NCBI RefSeq assembly: GCF_014645695.1
Contig: NZ_BMMF01000007.1
Span: 186,001-250,000, forward strand
Length of the DNA: 64,000 nt
Reading direction: 5' to 3'
Origin: Salinarimonas ramus
GTDB lineage: Bacteria > Pseudomonadota > Alphaproteobacteria > Rhizobiales > Beijerinckiaceae
This document shows positions 26,881-36,429 of this stretch, in pieces. Numbering within the stretch: position 1 is the first letter of the stretch; each line of letters begins with the position of its first letter. Made by a program: the position numbers and the translations under genes. The notes beneath the pieces are model-generated. The model was given only the letters and a program-made list of their open reading frames with translations. It was not told the DNA's origin and did not search any database.

Positions 26881-27264
26881 CTACCCGTGCGCGACGAACC
26901 GGTCGGTCATCGCGGCGCCCAGGCTCTGCAGGCTGAACGGCTTGGTCAGGCGCGGCACCTCGTCGAGCCGTGGCGAGATGCCGGACCGGGCGGCGTAGCC
27001 GGTCACCATCAGGTAGGGAACGCCGCGCGCCGACAGCATCTCCGCGACCGGCAGCACGTGCTCGCCGCCGAGATTCATGTCGAGGAGCACTCCGTCGAGC
27101 TCGTTCGCTCCGATCGCCGCCAGCGCCTTCGCCACGGTCGGGGCCGCGCCGACGAGATCGCACCCGAGCTCGAGCAGCATGTCCTCGATCTCCATGAGGA
27201 TCAACGCCTCGTCCTCGACGACGAGGATGCGCAGGCCGCGCAATGCGTCGGTGCGTGCCTTCAT
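26881..27264 (-). CDS. Single-domain response regulator receiver
   Basis: 127 residues, one receiver domain and no output domain. The acidic pair is in VVEDEA (residues 16-20), the phospho-acceptor is D62 in LLDMNL, T88 in MVTGY and K108 in TKPF complete the set. It would accept phosphate from the partner HWE kinase and act by protein contact. ATG 27264 has GAGGGGAG upstream and overlaps the stop of the kinase gene by four bases (ATGA), so they are co-translated. The gene comes after the kinase in the leftward direction. Confidence 0.9.
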   Translation of the reverse strand: MKARTDALRGLRILVVEDEALILMEIEDMLLELGCDLVGAAPTVAKALAAIGANELDGVLLDMNLGGEHVLPVAEMLSARGVPYLMVTGYAARSGISPRLDEVPRLTKPFSLQSLGAAMTDRFVAHG

Positions 27265-30200
27265 GGCGCGCTCCCCTCTCGTGCTCGCGGTGCGATCGGG
27301 AAGGATCCGACCGGAAAGCCGATCTCGTAGCGAAGCCCGTCGGCTCGGAAGTCCGGCGTCGCCGTCCCGCCGAGCTGCTGGACGATGGTGTACGCGATCA
27401 GGCTCGTCCCGAAACCGCGCTGAGACGGTGCCGTCACGGGAGGACCGCCGATCTCCGTCCATCGCAGTCCGACCCGGCGCACGCCGGACCCGTCCTCCAG
27501 TCGCCAGGTCACCTCCAGTCGGCCTCCCTGGTTGGACAGGGAGCCGTACTTGACCGCGTTGGTCGCGAGCTCGTGGAGCACCATCGCGATGGCGACGCCC
27601 GACTGAGGCGGCAGGTGCAGGCCCGGACCGTCCAAGGCGATCCGGTCGCCCAAGCCGTACGGGTCGAACGTTCGCTTCACGATCTGCCCGAGCTCGACGC
27701 TGGCCCAATCCTGCTTGACCAGGACGTCGTGAGCACGGCCGAGCGCGTGCAGGCGCCCGTTGAAGGCCGTCTTGAACTCGGCCAGCGAGGCGCTCCGTCG
27801 CAGCGTCTGGGAGCCGATGGACTGAATTATCGCCAGCGTGTTCTTCACGCGGTGGCTCAGCTCGGCGATGAGGACCTCGCGACGGCTCTCCGCCTCGACG
27901 AGCCGCGTGACGTCCTCGATGGCGAGCAGGATCAGGTCCGGTCGATGGCCGCCGCCCGCGAGCCTGCGCGCGTTGAGCAGCATGTGCCGCCGTCCGAGAT
28001 GCGGGAACTCGTGCTCGATCGGAAAGCCGTCGAAGGTTCGGTCTGCGTTCAGCGCCTCTCGCAGCATCCGTCGCAGCTCTGGAATGTCCCAGGCGCCGTG
28101 ATCGAGCTCGTCGAGGGGGAAGCCGACCGTTTCCTCGACCGGGCATGCGAACGTGTCGCAGAACGTCGGATTGACCGAGACGACCTGCAGGTCGCCGTCG
28201 AGCACCATGATCGGATGCCGGACCGTCTCGATGATGGTCTCCGCGTAGAGGCGTGCCTCGTTGACCGCGTCCGCCGCCCGCTTGCGCTCCGTGATGTCGA
28301 TGAAGCTGATGACGACGCCCGCGATGCGATCGTCGTGCGTACGGTAGGGGAGGAGGCGCCGCAGGTACCACCGCCCGGCGTCGCCCCGCACCTCCGCATC
28401 GATCCGGCTCAGCTTCCGGAGCGCCGTCTCGGCGTCGCGCAGCAGCGCCTCGTCGGCCACCTTCCAGGCGAAATGCGTCACCGGCCGTCCGATGTCCGAC
28501 GAAACCAGCTCGAGCAGCTCCTTGCTGGCGGGGGAAAACCACCTGATGCAGAAGTTGGCGTCGAGGAACACCGTCGCGATCTCGCTGCTGGCCAGCAGGT
28601 TGTTGAGCGTGTCGGTGGCCTCTTCCAGCTCCTGGATCTTGTGCTGCAGCTGGGCATTGACCGTCTGCAGCTCTTCATTGAACGACTGCAGTTCCTCCTG
28701 CGCGGTAACCTGCTCCTCGTTGGTGCTCTGGAGCTCCTCGTTCATCGCGGTGGCTTCTTCGTTGGCCGCCTTGAGCTCCTCGTTCGCGGCCGCGAGCTGC
28801 GCGATCGTATCCTGCAGCTCGGCGCGGGTGCTGCTCAGCTCCTCCTCGAACGGCTGGCGCGCGCCCTCGACGTCGCGCTCGTCATGGAGCGCGACCGCCG
28901 CGGGCTGCGGTGCGTCCACGGGGCTGAAGCTGACCAGCAGAAGATGCTCCTGCCCGGGCGTAGCGAGCGGCGCGACGGTCACGGCGACCGCCTGCGACCT
29001 GCCGCCTTGCCGAATCCGGGCTTCGAACGCGGCCGGTCGCTTGTCGGCGACGGCGCTGCGGATGCCGTCGCGCAGCTTGAGGCGCAGGCCGTTACGCGCC
29101 ATCGCCAGCAGATCCCGGCTCGGCTCGCCGGGCGGGGGCTCGAGATAATCGCCCGTCTGACCGTGGAACCACAAGGCCCGGCAATTGCCGTCGATCAGAA
29201 CGGAGGCCGGAGCGAACCGGTCGAGGAGTGCGCCGCGCGCCACGTCGGCGAGACGCGTCGGCGGCCGGCCCTCGACCGAGGGGTTCGGCTCCTCGTCGGA
29301 ACGCGTGCGACCGAGCGTGGACGGAGCCGGGAAATCGACCATCTCGCGGCGCGCGTGCCGCAGCCGCCGATAGATGCGCCACTTCTTGGAGACCGTTTCG
29401 AAGAGCCCGTCGCCTCGGACGACGGTCTCGGCGTTGCCCAGAAGCAGGTGCCCGCCCTCCTTCAGACCGAAATGAAGCAACGAGATCGCCCGGCTCTGGG
29501 CCGCCGGATCCAGATAGATCAGGAGATTGCGGCAGCTGATCACGTCCATGCGCGAGAACGGCGGATCGCGCAGGAGGTTGTGGGCGGCGAAGACGACGAG
29601 GTCGCGCAGCTCCTTCTTCACCTGATAGGCGCCATCGAGCTTGTCGAAGAAGCGGTGCAGGAGCTGCGGCGGGATGGTCGCCACCGCACTCTCGGCGTAG
29701 ATGCCGGCGCGGGCCACGTTCAGGTTGTCCTCACGGCCGTCGGTCGCGAACACCTTCACGTCGAGGCTTCTGCTCGCGGCTTCCATGCGGGCGATCACGA
29801 GCATCGCCAGGGTATAGGCTTCCTCTCCCGTCGCACAGGCGGGAACCCACAGGCGCACCGTCGTGCGCCCGTCGCGCTCGGCGACCAGCGGCGCGAGCAC
29901 CGTTTCGTCGAGCGCCGCCCAGGCTCCCGGATCTCGGAAGAAGCCGGTGACGCTGATCATCAGGTCCTTGATCAGGGTCTCGATCTCGGCGGGGTTGGCG
30001 CGCAGGAACGCGACGTACGCGTCGAGCCCCTCGATGGCCTGGAGGCTCATGCGCCGCTGAATCCGGCGCACGAGCGTGCTGGGCTTGTACTGGCGGAAGT
30101 CCTGGCCGGCATGCGTCCGCAGCAGTGCCAAGATGGGCTCTATCGAGGGTCCGTCGGCGATCGTCTCGTCGGTGACCTCGGGTCCCGCGACGTATGGGTG

Positions 30201-30917
30201 GCGGATGTAGCGGAGCAGGACGTCCGGCATCTTCTCGGGAGCGAGCACCCGGTCGGCGAGGTTTGCCTGTATCGCGCTGCGCGGCATGCCGTCGAAGCGT
30301 GCGGTCGCAGGGTCCTGCACGAGCGTGCAGCCGCCCTGCGCCTTCACTTCCCGCAGCCCTTCCGTACCGTCGCTTCCCGTGCCCGACAGGACGATGCAGA
30401 TCGCGCGTTCACGCCAATTCTGCGCCAGCGACACGAACAGGCGGTCGATCGGATAACGGTGTCCGCGGCTTTCGGCCGGCGCCGTCAGCCGCAGTCTTTC
30501 GCCGTCGACCGTCAGAGAGCAGTCCGGCGCGATGACGTACACGTGATCGGGCTCGATGGGCATGCCGTCGGCCGCCTCCGCGACCCGCATCGCGCTGTGA
30601 CGACCGAGCAGGTGGGCGAGCCCGCTGTCGCGGTTCGGGTCGAGATGCATCACGACGAGGAAGGCCGCGCCCGTGTCGGACGGCAGCGCTTCGAACAGGC
30701 GGATCATCGCTTCGATCCCACCGGCCGAGGCGCCGATCCCGACCACGGGACAAGCGATCGACGGCGCGCTTTTCGGCGTCGTCGCGTCGGGGGCGACGGC
30801 GTCGGACGTCGCGCTCTCCGGCGGCGGTGCGGGCGGCGGCGCATCTCCGTACGGGCGCTCTTCCGACGATCGTCGGCTACCCTCGTGCTCGTCCGGGCCG
30901 TTCGTTACCTGGTTCAT
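27261..30917 (-). CDS. CheB-CheR-PAS-PAS-HWE histidine kinase (giant hybrid sensor)
   Basis: 1218 residues. A low-complexity N-terminus (1-55) is followed by a CheB methylesterase (about 57-240, with S at GASAGG, H in VVMHLDPNRDSGL, D in SGTGSDG), a CheR methyltransferase (about 265-510, with PACATGEEAYT), a PAS-like segment with a long E/Q-rich coiled coil (about 680-775), two PAS domains (about 775-880 and 890-1000), an HWE H-box (H about 1021 in ELSHRVKNTLAI) and an ATPase domain (HELATNAVKYGSL about 1115). All expected catalytic residues look intact. CheB/CheR fusions with HWE kinases belong to non-chemotaxis or alternative chemosensory pathways. The start is the first ATG with GGGGAGG upstream, almost too close. 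Confidence 0.9.
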   Translation of the reverse strand: MNQVTNGPDEHEGSRRSSEERPYGDAPPPAPPPESATSDAVAPDATTPKSAPSIACPVVGIGASAGGIEAMIRLFEALPSDTGAAFLVVMHLDPNRDSGLAHLLGRHSAMRVAEAADGMPIEPDHVYVIAPDCSLTVDGERLRLTAPAESRGHRYPIDRLFVSLAQNWRERAICIVLSGTGSDGTEGLREVKAQGGCTLVQDPATARFDGMPRSAIQANLADRVLAPEKMPDVLLRYIRHPYVAGPEVTDETIADGPSIEPILALLRTHAGQDFRQYKPSTLVRRIQRRMSLQAIEGLDAYVAFLRANPAEIETLIKDLMISVTGFFRDPGAWAALDETVLAPLVAERDGRTTVRLWVPACATGEEAYTLAMLVIARMEAASRSLDVKVFATDGREDNLNVARAGIYAESAVATIPPQLLHRFFDKLDGAYQVKKELRDLVVFAAHNLLRDPPFSRMDVISCRNLLIYLDPAAQSRAISLLHFGLKEGGHLLLGNAETVVRGDGLFETVSKKWRIYRRLRHARREMVDFPAPSTLGRTRSDEEPNPSVEGRPPTRLADVARGALLDRFAPASVLIDGNCRALWFHGQTGDYLEPPPGEPSRDLLAMARNGLRLKLRDGIRSAVADKRPAAFEARIRQGGRSQAVAVTVAPLATPGQEHLLLVSFSPVDAPQPAAVALHDERDVEGARQPFEEELSSTRAELQDTIAQLAAANEELKAANEEATAMNEELQSTNEEQVTAQEELQSFNEELQTVNAQLQHKIQELEEATDTLNNLLASSEIATVFLDANFCIRWFSPASKELLELVSSDIGRPVTHFAWKVADEALLRDAETALRKLSRIDAEVRGDAGRWYLRRLLPYRTHDDRIAGVVISFIDITERKRAADAVNEARLYAETIIETVRHPIMVLDGDLQVVSVNPTFCDTFACPVEETVGFPLDELDHGAWDIPELRRMLREALNADRTFDGFPIEHEFPHLGRRHMLLNARRLAGGGHRPDLILLAIEDVTRLVEAESRREVLIAELSHRVKNTLAIIQSIGSQTLRRSASLAEFKTAFNGRLHALGRAHDVLVKQDWASVELGQIVKRTFDPYGLGDRIALDGPGLHLPPQSGVAIAMVLHELATNAVKYGSLSNQGGRLEVTWRLEDGSGVRRVGLRWTEIGGPPVTAPSQRGFGTSLIAYTIVQQLGGTATPDFRADGLRYEIGFPVGSFPIAPRAREGSAP

Positions 30918-30981
30918 ACCTCCCCTGACCGCCGTGCGTTCGGCTCGAGGTTCCAGTCGAGCCGAACCCGAGGTGAGCCAT

Positions 30982-31005
30982 GCACACATTGGTGTGCGAT
31001 CGCAC
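30982..31005. repeat. Nested palindromes upstream of the CheB-CheR kinase gene
   Basis: GCACAC-ATTG-GTGTGC (30982-30997) is a perfect 6-bp stem and overlaps the perfect 12-bp palindrome GTGCGATCGCAC (30994-31005). It lies in the 139-bp gap before the leftward kinase operon and may be an operator; no regulator can be named. Confidence 0.35.
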
Positions 31006-31056
31006 GACACGCTGAAAGAGGTGTAGCACGGATCCGCCGCGAGTTCCGAGAAATGC

Positions 31057-32067
31057 TCACGGTCCTTTCTGTCCACGACTTGCCGCGAGACCAGATCGGG
31101 GCCCGTTGCCCGTTCCGCCGCGCAACCCGTCTTTCCCGGTCTTGCCGGACGTCCGTCCCGACTGCTCCGTCAGCCCCCAGAAGCCCGCTATTCGGCGGGT
31201 CGACGAAATGCCGACCTCGAGCATGTACGCGCCTGCGACTCCCAGGCCGTCGCCCCCCTCCGCCGCAATCGGCGTACCGTGACCCATCCGGGCGATGACA
31301 TATTCCTCGATCACTTCCCGCCCACCGCGTTCGCACCAGACCCGGCGCGGAAAGCCGTCGACCTCCTCGATCCGCGTCGGTGGTCCTTCGACGCCGTGGA
31401 TCTTCTGCCACTGCCGAACGATGGCATGCGCATTGATGCTGGCGACGGTCGTGTCGTGATCGCCATGCCAGACCGAGATCGTCGGCCAGCGGCCCTTGAA
31501 CGTCGAGGCACCACGGACGAGCGCGTCGAGCTCGCGGTCCGAGGGGCCGCCATAGCCCTTCATGCGAACGAGCGCCTGCATCAGGGTGCCCGCGCTGCGG
31601 TAGGGCAGCCCGGCGATGATCGCGCCGCCCGCGAACACGTCCGGGTAGGTCGCGAGCATCACGGACGTCATGGCTCCGCCCGAGGACAGCCCCGTGATGA
31701 AGATGCGCTTGGGGTCGATCGCGTGATCGTCGACGACCCGCCCGATCATCTGGCGAATGGAAAGCGGCTCGCCGCCGCCGCGCCGGGAGTCGCCTCGCTC
31801 GAACCAGTTGAAGCCGCCGATGGCGTTGTTGCTCCGTCTCTGCCCGGGGAACAGGAGCGCCAGCCCGCATTCGTCGGCGAGCGTGGACCAACCCGATCCG
31901 CTATCGTAACCCTCCGCCGACTGGGTGCTGCCGTGCAGCACGACCACGAGCGGGCCGTTCTTCGGGAAGCTCGACGGAAAATGAGTGTGCGCAAGCAGCG
32001 AGCCGGGGTTCGTTCCGAACTCGTGCAAGGGGGTGAGGCGACCGTCGATGTCTGATGATGTCGGCAA
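31057..32067 (-). CDS. PHB depolymerase-like esterase (alpha/beta hydrolase)
   Basis: 336 residues. VVVLHGSTQSAEGYDSGSGW is the oxyanion-hole region, and GLSSGGAMTSVMLATYPDVFAG contains the nucleophile elbow (GxSxG) of the PHB-family esterases. D is in HGDHDTTV and H in MGHGTPI, giving a full triad. There is no clear signal peptide, so a cytoplasmic esterase or feruloyl-esterase-like role is as likely as extracellular polymer depolymerisation. The start is a TTG at 32067 with a weak SD; an internal start is possible. A tRNA-Gln gene lies upstream in the same direction. Confidence 0.78.
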   Translation of the reverse strand: MPTSSDIDGRLTPLHEFGTNPGSLLAHTHFPSSFPKNGPLVVVLHGSTQSAEGYDSGSGWSTLADECGLALLFPGQRRSNNAIGGFNWFERGDSRRGGGEPLSIRQMIGRVVDDHAIDPKRIFITGLSSGGAMTSVMLATYPDVFAGGAIIAGLPYRSAGTLMQALVRMKGYGGPSDRELDALVRGASTFKGRWPTISVWHGDHDTTVASINAHAIVRQWQKIHGVEGPPTRIEEVDGFPRRVWCERGGREVIEEYVIARMGHGTPIAAEGGDGLGVAGAYMLEVGISSTRRIAGFWGLTEQSGRTSGKTGKDGLRGGTGNGPRSGLAASRGQKGP

Positions 32068-32219
32068 GGGGATACCCGCGTCTCGGCCAAAGCATCATAA
32101 GCGCGTCGGCTCGACGCCGTTCCGTGCGCGTGTCCGCATGATCTGCCGCGCGGAGGCGACATCATCGACGATGTCCACGCTGAAGAGCACGTCGGCTTTA
32201 CGAGGGATCGGAAATCAAG

Positions 32220-32293
32220 TGGCTGGGGGACCTGGATTCGAACCAGGACTAGCGGAGTCAGAGTCCGCGGTTCTACCGTTAAACTATCCCCCA
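32220..32293 (-). tRNA. tRNA-Gln (anticodon CUG)
   Basis: On the minus strand, a 74-nt cloverleaf ending in an encoded CCA (bases 32220-32222). The acceptor stem TGGGGGA pairs with TCCCCCA, and the anticodon stem GCGGA/TCCGC holds the loop CTCTGAC with anticodon CTG (bases 32259-32261), reading CAG. The T arm is CCTGG-TTCGAAT-CCAGG. The U1-A72 pair is typical of glutamine tRNAs. Confidence 0.97.
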
Positions 32294-32459
32294 GCAGGGG
32301 CGGCGCTCTTCTCGGAAGAGAAGTCGGAGCCTCTCGCCGACGGCAACGCATCGGGCGTGGCCCGGTTCCGCTCGGCGATGGCGGGTAGATAGCGAGGCGA
32401 TGCGGGCTTGTCCAGCCCTTTCGTGACGCGAACGTGGCCGGTTTTCCGACGCTCGCGCG

Positions 32460-33299
32460 TCAGATGATCGAGAGCGGCGTCTTGCCTTTCGGCGGCGGGA
32501 AGGCGCGATCGAGCGCCGCGCGATCCTCGTCGTCGAGGACGAGGTCGAGGGCGGCGCGGTTGTCGCGCAGGTGCTCCTCGCGCACGGCCTTGGGGATCGC
32601 GATCGTGCCGGGCCGCGAGAGCACGAAGGCGAGCGCCACGCGGTGCGGGGAGACGCCGTGCTTCTTCGCGATCGCCGCGAGCTTGCGCTCCGGCAGGCTC
32701 CCCTGCCCCACGGGGCTGTAGGCCATCATCGGAACGCCGCGTTCGCGCAGCGCCGGCATCAGGTCGTATTCCGGGCCGCGCTCCTCGACATTGTAGAGCA
32801 CCTGGTTCGTGGCGCAGGCCTCCCCGCCGGGTAGCGCCCAGAGCTCCTCCATGTCGTCCGTGTCGAAATTGCTGACGCCGAAGCGCGCGATCCGGCCGTC
32901 CTCCACGAGATCGCGGAAGCCCGCCAGCGTCTCGGCGAGCGGCACGCGGCCGCGCCAATGCAGGAGGTAGAGGTCGAGCCGCTCGACGCCGAGCCGCGCG
33001 AGCGAGCGGGCGCAGGCGGCCTTCACGCCCTCGCGGGTGGCGTTGTGAGGGTAGAGCTTCGAGACGAGGAAGACCTCCTCGCGACGCCCCGCGATCGCCT
33101 CGCCGACGACCTCCTCGGCACCGCCGGAGCCGTACATCTCGGCGGTGTCGACGAGCGTCATGCCGAGATCGAGGCCGAGCCGCAGCGCGCGGATCTCCGC
33201 CTCGCGGGCGCGCTTGTCCTCGCCCATGCGCCAGGTACCTTGGCCGAGCACCGGCACGGGCGTGCCGTCGGGCAGATCGACGGTGGGGATCGCGGCCAT
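32460..33299 (-). CDS. Aldo/keto reductase
   Basis: 279 residues, (beta/alpha)8 barrel. The catalytic tetrad is visible: D50 and Y55 in DTAEMYGSG, K in VSKLYPH, and H in LYLLHWRG. The RFGVSNFDTDDM block and the C-terminal PKAVREEHLRDN NADPH-binding segment match AKR family members. It reduces carbonyl compounds with NADPH; the substrate is not clear. ATG at 33299 has AAGGAG upstream. The next gene in the same direction is a conserved hypothetical 112 bp upstream, so they could be co-transcribed. Confidence 0.92.
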   Translation of the reverse strand: MAAIPTVDLPDGTPVPVLGQGTWRMGEDKRAREAEIRALRLGLDLGMTLVDTAEMYGSGGAEEVVGEAIAGRREEVFLVSKLYPHNATREGVKAACARSLARLGVERLDLYLLHWRGRVPLAETLAGFRDLVEDGRIARFGVSNFDTDDMEELWALPGGEACATNQVLYNVEERGPEYDLMPALRERGVPMMAYSPVGQGSLPERKLAAIAKKHGVSPHRVALAFVLSRPGTIAIPKAVREEHLRDNRAALDLVLDDEDRAALDRAFPPPKGKTPLSII

Positions 33300-33411
33300 G
33301 GGCTTCTCCTTCTCGCGACGCCGGACGACGCGTGCCGGTCCGGCGGGACGGGCGGCAACGCGCCGGCCCGTCCTTCGGTTGCGGGGAGGCTGGCCCTCGC
33401 GGGCGCGGGCG

Positions 33412-33807
33412 TCAATCGGCGTTGATCACCGAGACGACGCGGAACGTGTGCATCGCGTCCATGTCGTCCTTGATCGAGACGTACTCGCCGACCTGCAGGA
33501 CGTGGTCGCCCAAGCGGAAGGCCGCCTCGTCGTCGTCCTCGCGGTTCGGGTCGTAGTCGAAGATCCAGGCGTGGCCGCCCTTGCCGCCGGCCCGGTGGAC
33601 GAGATGCCCGACCTGATCCTGCTCGCCCTCCCAGAAGCGGCGCACGCGGCAGACGTCGCGGCGCGAGCGCCAGGCGTCGGCGTCGATCTTCCCGTTCGCG
33701 TCGAGCGGCGCGACGATGTCGTAGCCGTGTCGCGCGGATCCGTTGGGATGATCGTGGCCGCGGGCGAGATGAAGGGTGATTCGCTTGAAGTTGTGGGGGA
33801 GACTCAT
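33412..33807 (-). CDS. Conserved hypothetical protein (alphaproteobacterial)
   Basis: 131 residues, soluble. MSLPHNFKRITLHLARGHDHP opens the protein; the centre has W-x-x-x-R-x-x-C-R-V-R-R-F-W and a HLVHRAGGKGGHAWIFDYD segment; the end is GEYVSIKDDMDAMHTFRVVSV. I recognise it as a protein widely found in Hyphomicrobiales but without an assigned function (knowledge of the family is limited). The ATG at 33807 begins where that conservation starts, though the frame is open to 33861. SD is weak. Confidence 0.65.
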   Translation of the reverse strand: MSLPHNFKRITLHLARGHDHPNGSARHGYDIVAPLDANGKIDADAWRSRRDVCRVRRFWEGEQDQVGHLVHRAGGKGGHAWIFDYDPNREDDDEAAFRLGDHVLQVGEYVSIKDDMDAMHTFRVVSVINAD

Positions 33808-34065
33808 GACGTTGCCGATCCCGTCTCGATGCGTTCGCGAGGGGAAGACGAGCACGCGCACGCCCTCCGCGCCTTGATCCGGCGCAAACGAGACGCACGC
33901 TCGTGCCGTTCCGCCGATCGGGAATGCCGCACGATCGCCTCCTTTTCAGGCGAACAACCACCGTATGGGGCTTCCTCCACACCGCCCCGCTTGGTTAAGA
34001 AGACGTGTCGCGGGCTCGCCGCGGCGCCCCGCCCGACTGGCTCGTCCTCGAAACAACGGCTCGGC

Positions 34066-35940
34066 ATGCGCAGACAGACCTCCCTTCGCACGCGGGTGAT
34101 CGCCGGCCTCGTCGGCGCCTGCGTCGTCGTGGGGCTCGTCCTCGCCGTCGCTCCCTGGACCGTCTCGTCGGATGCGCTGCGCGAGGCGGTGGCGCGCCAG
34201 CTCGCGCGCGAGCTCGGCATCGACATGCCGGTCACGGGCCGCACCACCATCGCCTTCCTGCCCGCGCCGCGGGTAAAGTTCGAGGACATGCGCCTCGCCA
34301 CCACCGACGGCACGCCGCTCGTGGACGGCGGCGCGCTGCGCGGCCAGCTCGCCTGGGCGCCCCTCGTTCTCGGCCGCATCCGCTTGACCGAGGTCTCGCT
34401 GGCGCAGGCGCGCGTTCTCGTTCCCGTCGACGCCCAGGGCCGCTCGCCCTGGGATCCGGCGCTCGCGCGCCTCGATGCGCGTCTCGCGGACGACGAGGGC
34501 GACGCCATCGGCACGCTGGGGCTCGTCGACACGACGATCGTCTATTCCGACGCGGCGACGGGGCGGCGCGAGATCGTGCGCGACGCCGACCTCGTCCTCT
34601 CCTGGCCGAACGCAGCCGGCCCGCTCTCGCTCTCCGGCTCGGCGGCGCTACGCGGCGAGACGATGCAGATCGCGCTCTCCGGGCTCGTCCCGGCGCAGCT
34701 CGTCGCCGGCGCGAGCAGCCCGCTGGACCTGCGCCTGACCGGGCGCCTCGGACGGCTGTCCATCGCCGGCACCATCGCCACCGGGCGCGACAGCCCGTGG
34801 CTGACGGGCCGCGTCTCCTTCGAGACGCGCATGGCTCGCGACGTCCTCGCCTGGAGCGGCACGCGCCTGCCGCTCGGCCCCTCCATCGGCCCTCTGAGCC
34901 TGGAGGGCGACGCGAACGGCGTCGGGCGAACCCTGTCCTTCTCGGCACTGCGGCTCGGGCTGGGCGGCGATCCGATGGAGGGCGCGCTCACCGCCCGCTA
35001 CCAGGACGGTCGCCTCGGCATCAGCGGCACGCTCGCCGCCGGCTCGCTCGACGTCGACCGCTTCGCCGCCCCCGTGGTGGTGGCGAGCGACCCCGCCTCC
35101 TCGCAGCGGCGCGCGCCGCTCGGCCTTACTCAGCACGCCGCAGCCGATCTCGACCTGCGGCTCTCCGCGAGCGAGGCGCGCATCGGCGGCGCACGGCTCA
35201 CGGACGTCGCGATGGCCGTGCTCGTCACGAAGGGCAAGATCGAGACCTCCGTCTCCCGCGCCGGCCTCGCCGGCGGCGAGGTGCGCGGGCGCTTCACGCT
35301 CTCCGATCTCGGCGACATGATCGAGATGCGGCTCGAGGCGGAGGGGAGCGGCGTCGATCTCGGGCCGCTCGGCCGCGATCTCGGCTCGGCCTGGATCGCG
35401 GGTCCCGCCACCGGCGAGATCGCCCTCGTCGGCACCGGGCGCCATGCGGAGGAGCTCCTCGGCACGCTCGCGGGCGAGGTGGCCGTCGAGGTCGCGCCGG
35501 GCGAGTTCGTCGGCGTCGATCTCGCGGAGGCGCTGCGCCGCTTCGAGCGCCAGCCGCTCACCGCGACGCGCACGCTGCGCTCGGGCCGCACGCCCTTCAC
35601 CCGCGCCGCCGCGCGGCTCGACGTCCTCGACGGCGTCGGCACGCTGGTCGACTCGGGCTTCGAGAGCCCACAGCTTTCGGGCATGCTGGAGGGCACGGTC
35701 TCGCTCGCCGCGCGCCGCATCGACGCCAAGGCGGCGGTGGAGAGCGTCACCCCGGTGGGCGAAGGCAACCTGATCTCCGCCCTCACCTTCGGCTTCCGAG
35801 GTCCGCTGACCGACGTGACCCTCGTGCCGGACGCCAAGGCGCTGATCCAGCGCTCCGGCGCAGCCCGCCTCCTCCTCGGCGCGCCGGAGCCCGAGACGGA
35901 GACGGCGCTGCCCGCCTTCGCACCGGCCGCGCAGCAATAG
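34066..35940 (+). CDS. AsmA-family envelope protein
   Basis: 624 residues. A short basic start is followed by a single membrane helix (about 9-31), then a long periplasmic beta-rich region. The AsmA N-domain is seen in LAVAPWTVSSDALREAVARQLARELGIDMPVTGRTTIAFLPAPRVKFEDMRL, and the C-domain GEVAVEVAPGEFVGVDLAEALRRF also belongs to the family. These chorein-like proteins are associated with outer-membrane lipid homeostasis. The start at 34066 is the ATG directly before the membrane segment; SD is weak. It stands alone between a hypothetical and a small membrane protein. Confidence 0.86.
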   Translation: MRRQTSLRTRVIAGLVGACVVVGLVLAVAPWTVSSDALREAVARQLARELGIDMPVTGRTTIAFLPAPRVKFEDMRLATTDGTPLVDGGALRGQLAWAPLVLGRIRLTEVSLAQARVLVPVDAQGRSPWDPALARLDARLADDEGDAIGTLGLVDTTIVYSDAATGRREIVRDADLVLSWPNAAGPLSLSGSAALRGETMQIALSGLVPAQLVAGASSPLDLRLTGRLGRLSIAGTIATGRDSPWLTGRVSFETRMARDVLAWSGTRLPLGPSIGPLSLEGDANGVGRTLSFSALRLGLGGDPMEGALTARYQDGRLGISGTLAAGSLDVDRFAAPVVVASDPASSQRRAPLGLTQHAAADLDLRLSASEARIGGARLTDVAMAVLVTKGKIETSVSRAGLAGGEVRGRFTLSDLGDMIEMRLEAEGSGVDLGPLGRDLGSAWIAGPATGEIALVGTGRHAEELLGTLAGEVAVEVAPGEFVGVDLAEALRRFERQPLTATRTLRSGRTPFTRAAARLDVLDGVGTLVDSGFESPQLSGMLEGTVSLAARRIDAKAAVESVTPVGEGNLISALTFGFRGPLTDVTLVPDAKALIQRSGAARLLLGAPEPETETALPAFAPAAQQ

Positions 35941-36087
35941 AGCGCGCGCCTTCACAGGAATGCCGAGGCGCGCGGGGCGGACGGCCGAAGCGCGGGGTGA
36001 GGCGAGTGTGGTAGCGTCCATCTCGGGAGAACGCCGCAGGCGGAGCGCGATTTTGTCACGCCCTCGTCGCGCAACCGCCTTCGCGTG

Positions 36088-36429
36088 TTACGCGGGGGGG
36101 CGAGCGCTGTTGTCGATATGGACGTTGATCACGGGCTGAACGGTGTTGGTGTTGTTCGCCGCGATCCCCGGCATGCCGTACGCGCCCGCCGCCCCGTAGC
36201 CGCGATTGGCGAGCCAGCTGCGATGCCAGGAATTGTAGAAGAAGGGGAAGACGAGCCACGAAAGCCCGAAGGTCAAGAATGGTGCGATCGCCATGACCAG
36301 GGCGGCGAGTATGTGCCCGCGCAGGAGCGCCGGGAACATCCCGAAGAACAGCGTCGTCCAGGAAAACCCGACATACGCGATGCGAACATGCCCCGTCGCG
36401 GGGTTCGAGACCGTCACGGCTTGTGCCAT
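36088..36429 (-). CDS. Small membrane protein, two transmembrane segments
   Basis: 113 residues: helices at about 22-42 and 42-68, with VGFSWTTLFFGMFPALLRGH and FFYNSWHRSWLANRGYG as notable blocks. The first resembles short proteins containing a V-G-F-S-W-T-T-L-F-F-G motif, often of unknown role. The glycine/asparagine-rich end (about 78-113) is cytoplasmic or periplasmic. The SD is GGAGG six bases upstream of ATG 36429. It is divergent from the NahK-type kinase gene, with 163 bp between. Confidence 0.68.
   Translation of the reverse strand: MAQAVTVSNPATGHVRIAYVGFSWTTLFFGMFPALLRGHILAALVMAIAPFLTFGLSWLVFPFFYNSWHRSWLANRGYGAAGAYGMPGIAANNTNTVQPVINVHIDNSARPPA

Noticed and set aside
27243-31298. 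Plus-strand frame of 1351 codons
   Set aside because: It is antisense to the CheB-CheR kinase and rich in R/D/E without known motifs.
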